In this document: positions 62,240 to 64,000 of the stretch, in pieces
Numbering within the stretch: position 1 is the stretch's first letter
Layout of the letters: the number at the start of each line of letters is the position of its first letter
The notes under the pieces: model-generated
What the model was told of the DNA's origin: nothing
Databases searched by the model: none
What the model saw: the letters and a program-made list of their open reading frames with translations, nothing else
NCBI RefSeq assembly: GCF_040580765.1
Contig: NZ_CP158687.1
Coordinates: forward strand, 2,418,001-2,482,000
Reading direction: 5' to 3'
Source: Lentibacter algarum
GTDB lineage: Bacteria > Pseudomonadota > Alphaproteobacteria > Rhodobacterales > Rhodobacteraceae
DNA: 64,000 nt
Position numbers and translations under genes: made by a program

Positions 62240-62512
62240 TTACTTTTTGGCCGCAGGCTTCTTCGCCGCAGGCTTTGCTGCTTCCAGCGCATCAAGCCGC
62301 GCTTTTAGAGCTTCGTTCTCTTCACGGGCCTTCTGGGCCATCGCGCGTACTGCGTCAAACTCGTCGCGCGTCACAAAATCACGGTCCGCCAGCCAGCGGT
62401 CCATCATGGATTTCATGGCCGTCTCTGCCTCTGTCTTTGCGCCTTGGGCCACGCCCATCGCGTTTGTCATCAACTGGGAGATATCATCCAGAACTTTATT
62501 GCGTGTTTGCAC
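62240..62512 (-). CDS. ubiK: UbiK/BMFP family accessory protein
   Basis: This 90-residue coiled-coil protein begins MQTRNKVLDDISQLMTNAMG, with FVTRDEFDAVRAMAQKA and a C-terminal KARLDALEAAKPAAKK tail, the pattern of UbiK (YqiC), which helps the ubiquinone biosynthesis complex and trimerises. I chose GTG 62512 because AAGGAGG lies 9 bp upstream; the longer frame overlaps the region before lgt. Confidence 0.85.
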   Translation of the reverse strand: MQTRNKVLDDISQLMTNAMGVAQGAKTEAETAMKSMMDRWLADRDFVTRDEFDAVRAMAQKAREENEALKARLDALEAAKPAAKKPAAKK

Positions 62513-62612
62513 GGGTCTTGCCTCCTTGGCACATTGCTTACCCCCTATATGGGGCAGCGCGCGCACATTCTCAAGCTTGACCGCGCCCTCAAGGCAGGCA
62601 ACAACGTGAGAC

Positions 62613-63518
62613 ATGTTGGCACAAATCCCCTTCCCCGAAATATCCCCCGAGATATTCACCCTTCCGATCGCGGGCATGGAGTTTTCCCTGCGCTGGTATG
62701 CGCTCGCCTATATCGTGGGGATCATCATTGCATGGAAAGTGAGTATCCGTGCCGTCAGCCGCCCCACGCTCTGGAGCGGCACAGCGCCCCTCACCAAGCC
62801 ACAGCTTGAAGACCTGCTCACATGGATCATTTTCGGGATCATCCTTGGCGGCCGCCTCGGCTTTGTGCTGTTCTACGAGCCCGCCTACTACCTCGCCAAT
62901 CCCTCCCAGATCCTCAAGGTCTGGCAAGGCGGCATGGCCTTCCACGGCGGCTTCCTCGGCGTGGTCGTGGCCTCATGGGTCTGGTGTGTGCGCAATGGCG
63001 TCAGCAAGATCGCCGCCGCCGACACAATCGCTCTCGGCGTGCCTTGGGGCCTCATGCTCGGGCGATTGGCCAATTTTATCAACGCCGAGCTCTGGGGCCG
63101 CCCCTCTGATGTACCTTGGGCGATGAAATTCCCGTCCATGTGTCACAATACGGTTCTACAAGGCTGTGAAAAAGCGGGCGAATGGTTCTACACAGGCGCC
63201 GAGCTCACGCGCCATCCGTCGCAGCTCTACCAAGCTGCACTTGAAGGCGCACTCCTTGGCCTCGTATTGCTGTTCCTCGCCTTCTCGCGTGGCGCGCTCA
63301 AGACACGCGGCCTCGTAACAGGCGTCTTCATAGCAGGCTACGGCACAGCGCGTTTTATCGTTGAACACTTCCGCCAAGCTGACGCGCAATTCGTAACGCC
63401 TGACAATCCCTTCGGTCATGTCGTCCTTGGACTGACCATGGGCCAGCTCCTCTCGCTCCCGATGGTCTTTGTCGGTGTGCTCATTATCCTCTGGTCCAAG
63501 CGCCAACGCATCGCATGA
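62613..63518 (+). CDS. lgt: Prolipoprotein diacylglyceryl transferase
   Basis: This 301-residue inner-membrane enzyme transfers diacylglycerol to the lipobox Cys of prolipoproteins. It has a hydrophobic N-terminal helix (YALAYIVGIIIAW), GGRLGFVLFY (about residue 75), MAFHGGFLG (about residue 107) and the signature RLANFINAELWGRPSD (about residue 151). It overlaps the next gene by 4 bp. Confidence 0.96.
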   Translation: MLAQIPFPEISPEIFTLPIAGMEFSLRWYALAYIVGIIIAWKVSIRAVSRPTLWSGTAPLTKPQLEDLLTWIIFGIILGGRLGFVLFYEPAYYLANPSQILKVWQGGMAFHGGFLGVVVASWVWCVRNGVSKIAAADTIALGVPWGLMLGRLANFINAELWGRPSDVPWAMKFPSMCHNTVLQGCEKAGEWFYTGAELTRHPSQLYQAALEGALLGLVLLFLAFSRGALKTRGLVTGVFIAGYGTARFIVEHFRQADAQFVTPDNPFGHVVLGLTMGQLLSLPMVFVGVLIILWSKRQRIA

Positions 63519-64000
63519 GCCCACTTCAAAACCATATCACCGCGCTCATCCGCGCCAGTGGTCCCCTGACACTCGCTGAGTTCATGGCGCTCTGCCTTCA
63601 GCATCCAGAGCATGGCTATTACACAACCCGTGACCCCCTCGGTGCGAGTGGTGACTTCACAACATCTCCCGAAATCAGCCAGATGTTTGGGGAGCTGATA
63701 GGCCTCTGTCTCGCCCAACGCTGGCTCGATATGGGTGCGCCTGCCCCCTTCACGCTCGCAGAGCTTGGCCCTGGCCGTGGCACGCTCATGGCCGACATCC
63801 TGCGCGCCACACGCGGCGTGGCTGGCTTTCACGCTGCAGCCGAAATTGTCCTGATCGAAACGTCCCCCGCCCTTCGCGCACGCCAAGCCGAGGCGCTCGC
63901 AGGCTATGAGCCCACATGGGAAAATACCTTCGCCCCGAAGCCACAGCCGCTACTTCTCGTCGCAAACGAGTTCTTTGATGCCCTGCCCATTCGGCAGTTT
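63515..64000 (+). CDS. MidA/NDUFAF7 family SAM-dependent methyltransferase, 5' part
   Basis: The frame is open to the window end (162 codons seen). It begins MSPLQNHITALIRASG, with HPEHGYYTTRDPLGASGDF (about residue 38), PEISQMFGELIG, the SAM motif LAELGPGRGTLMADIL (about residue 86) and VANEFFDALPIRQF at the cut. This is the MidA/DUF185 family, whose mitochondrial relative NDUFAF7 methylates complex I. The ATG overlaps the lgt stop. Confidence 0.92.
   Translation, partial: MSPLQNHITALIRASGPLTLAEFMALCLQHPEHGYYTTRDPLGASGDFTTSPEISQMFGELIGLCLAQRWLDMGAPAPFTLAELGPGRGTLMADILRATRGVAGFHAAAEIVLIETSPALRARQAEALAGYEPTWENTFAPKPQPLLLVANEFFDALPIRQF

Noticed and set aside
1..64000. Mobile elements, CRISPR arrays, rRNA and tRNA genes
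   Set aside because: Scanning by eye I found no transposase or integrase, no regularly spaced repeats, and no T-loop or rRNA signatures; a tRNAscan/Infernal run would be the decisive check.

Overview
This window is a 64 kb piece of chromosome from an alphaproteobacterium. Gene content and order point to the Roseobacter group of the Rhodobacterales: three consecutive def-family genes followed by fmt, the DUF6473 protein, DUF1491 next to era, cdd-deoA-deoB-upp, and propionate-CoA ligase behind TTTGCAAA boxes. The DNA is moderately GC-rich and densely coded, with many ATGA/GTGA start-stop overlaps. I see no transposase, integrase, phage module, CRISPR array, rRNA or tRNA. Both ends cut genes: the 5' end cuts putA and the 3' end cuts a MidA-type methyltransferase.

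Layout. 1-10 kb: end of putA (proline oxidation), rhomboid protease, GFA protein, inositol monophosphatase, divergent metR/metF, PaaI thioesterase, serine hydrolase, diacylglycerol kinase, YbjN protein, proC and a CsaA-like protein. 10-15 kb: 2-hydroxyacid dehydrogenase, a FabH-type synthase, thymidine kinase with a probable structured RNA upstream, a small possible DNA-binding protein and a flavin reductase. 15-22 kb: a Tat-exported molybdenum hydroxylase pair (IorA/IorB-like), a class V PLP enzyme, glyA, nadK and a 59-residue protein. 22-28 kb: class II HMG-CoA reductase, prpE and malic enzyme. 28-33 kb: the nucleoside salvage operon cdd-deoA-deoB-upp and a SPOR-domain envelope protein. 33-44 kb: esterase, DUF6473, 3-hydroxybutyryl-CoA dehydrogenase, a LysR regulator, smc, glutathionyl-hydroquinone reductase and a MalY/PatB-type lyase. 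44-51 kb: def1-def2-def3-fmt, two small membrane proteins, TRIC channel, rnhA, methyltransferase, DUF3429, ispH and a NYN-domain protein. 51-64 kb: folK, rpoZ, rel/spoT, DUF2062, pdxJ-acpS-lepB-rnc-(DMT transporter)-era-DUF1491, an FAD-linked dehydrogenase, VOC protein, methyltransferase, UbiK, lgt and midA.

Most of the window is core metabolism and housekeeping: one-carbon and methionine metabolism (metF, glyA, folK, fmt), pyrimidine salvage (tdk, cdd, deoA, deoB, upp), propionate and C4 metabolism (prpE, maeB, hbd) and the translation/RNA/envelope cluster around lepB-rnc-era. No obvious defence or mobile system is present. The least explained signals are in non-coding DNA: (1) a composite hairpin element found three times, each copy starting at a stop codon; (2) a 17-bp palindromic motif shared by the tdk/13989 and maeB/cdd intergenic regions; (3) a probable structured RNA with promoter and terminator upstream of tdk; (4) a cluster of DnaA-box-like sequences before the YbjN gene; and (5) three tandem 11-bp repeats beside smc. 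In the proteins, the third def gene has lost the metal Cys and the catalytic Glu of peptide deformylase.
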